A stretch of 64,000 bases of DNA from NCBI RefSeq assembly GCF_910592395.1, contig NC_088311.1:20336501-20400500 (forward strand), in the 5' to 3' direction. Within the stretch, counting starts at the first letter, position 1. Each line of letters begins with the position of its first letter. Below are positions 62,972 through 64,000 of this stretch, one piece after another. A program made the translations under genes and the position numbers. The notes beneath the pieces are model-generated. The model made no database searches and had not been told where the DNA came from. It was given only the letters and a program-made list of their open reading frames with translations. The DNA is from Lineus longissimus (Eukaryota > Nemertea > Pilidiophora > Heteronemertea > Lineidae).

Positions 62972-64000
62972 GTAAGTTAAAAACAATCTCGGGACTTAAT
63001 TATTAATTTCAAAAGCAACCACTATTATTCACTCAAAAACGTACTGTTTTTTATTACATAGAAAGCCTAAAAGGTATTGGAACATGGTGAAAATCCTTTA
63101 GGGGTTTATAGGACACCTTTAAAACGGGTTTCAGATAGTATTTCATTGAAGAACCAGAGCTTATGGCTGGACTCCAATGCAGTCCATTTCGTCATCCTGA
63201 TCATTCTTCCTCTATGCGGTCCACTGCGTCCGGAGTGTAATGGCGGGTGATTAAAACTGGTCAGAAGAGATGTCTTAATCATTAAAAAAGACAATCTTCG
63301 AATTTTAAGGCTCGCTTTTATATTTTTTTACATCGGTTTATACAACAGCAATGTTGAAACTTATATCAATGTGTAGTTACATACATGCAAGAACTTATAA
63401 AGACTACTCTTTATAGATTATTGATACACGTTTTAAAAAAACGTCAAACATTCAGATTTTATATTTTATATTTTGAACGGACGGCCTAGGCCTTTATGGT
63501 ATAGACCCACCTTGTTAGATCACACCACGTACGGTATTGTGACAGGCATAGTCTGATGTCTCCTTTTTGCCAACTAACTAATGGTTTCACCTTGCCATTT
63601 AAAACAAACTTTAGAATTCGATCAAATAGGTCGTAGGATTTTCATCGAAAACACTCAATCAGGTAGGCCTGTATTGTGAAGATGGTATTCAATGCGGCTA
63701 CAACAGAAGAGCCATGACGAATTCTTTCATTTCTTGCACAAAAGGGAATAGATATATTGATTTATAGATGAGTGAATCATGGCAGTTATTGAGCTTGATC
63801 ATGTCAAAATATCACATTGACCAAAGGTATGGGCCTGACTGTCTGCTGTGGACCACTGACATTTGTCATATGAAGTGAAAGGAAGGAAAGGTCGATTGAA
63901 ACTATTGACAGATCTTTTCAGCAAGGTCTATACAAGATGATCGTCGCCTGGGCCTAAGGCGGAATAATGGTGTTCTTAAAGCGGACTAGCCGAGAACACA
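62972..64000 (+). other. Second gene intron 4, runs off the window
   Basis: Starts at a good donor (gtaagt). No further domain exon is seen before the window ends. AT-rich sequence without clear repeats. Confidence 0.55.

Overview
This window reads as nuclear DNA from an animal, most likely a marine invertebrate. It has spliced genes with GT-AG introns of 66 bp to 6.7 kb, an AT-leaning background, many short palindromes of the acatgtac and taggccta type, homopolymer C/G tracts and many small inverted-repeat transposons. The phylum cannot be fixed from sequence alone; an echinoderm, hemichordate, cephalochordate or lophotrochozoan are all possible. Most open reading frames of 60-100 codons here are chance frames. 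The real coding content is two recognisable loci plus one partial paralogue, all on the + strand, and a tRNA array on the - strand.

Layout. 1-3336: repeat-rich, no convincing gene. 3337-6252: tandem array of five units (623 bp in the complete ones), each carrying a cytosolic initiator methionine tRNA gene on the - strand. 6253-19680: no recognisable gene; scattered repeats and hairpins. 19685-39147: a complete 13-coding-exon gene for a Polo-like kinase of the PLK2/PLK3 branch (693 aa deduced), with an intact kinase domain and polo-box domain. 39148-45490: 3' flank with four MITE-like elements. 45711-56430: a gene for a secreted protein made of a signal peptide and eight tandem domains, each encoded by one symmetric phase-1 exon of 447-465 bp. 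59246 to beyond the right edge: a second signal-peptide gene with a divergent copy of the same domain, split over three exons.

The eight-domain gene is the most interesting object. The domains are Cys-bearing and look like the CARDB-type beta-sandwich (N-terminal D-[IL]-I-V, central K-N-D/N and fY[FL]s, C-terminal C.sY..[IF]C..vKkG...tNN). They alternate strictly between two subtypes, A-B-A-B-A-B-A-B, so the repeat grew by duplication of an A-B pair. The D4-D5 pair has been duplicated again very recently (2.25 kb offset, almost identical exons and introns). One copy has since received a 529-bp transposon with 38-bp terminal inverted repeats and a 9-bp target duplication, while the other copy shows the empty site. 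The neighbouring gene extends the family to at least two adjacent members, suggesting a local cluster. Function is unknown; secretion and tandem beta-domains suggest an extracellular, adhesive or structural role, which is inference.

Limits: exon boundaries were read by eye from splice consensus and reading-frame continuity. First and last exons (UTRs, the last exon of the eight-domain gene) are less certain than internal ones. The CARDB likeness is a pattern judgement and has not been tested by profile or structure search.
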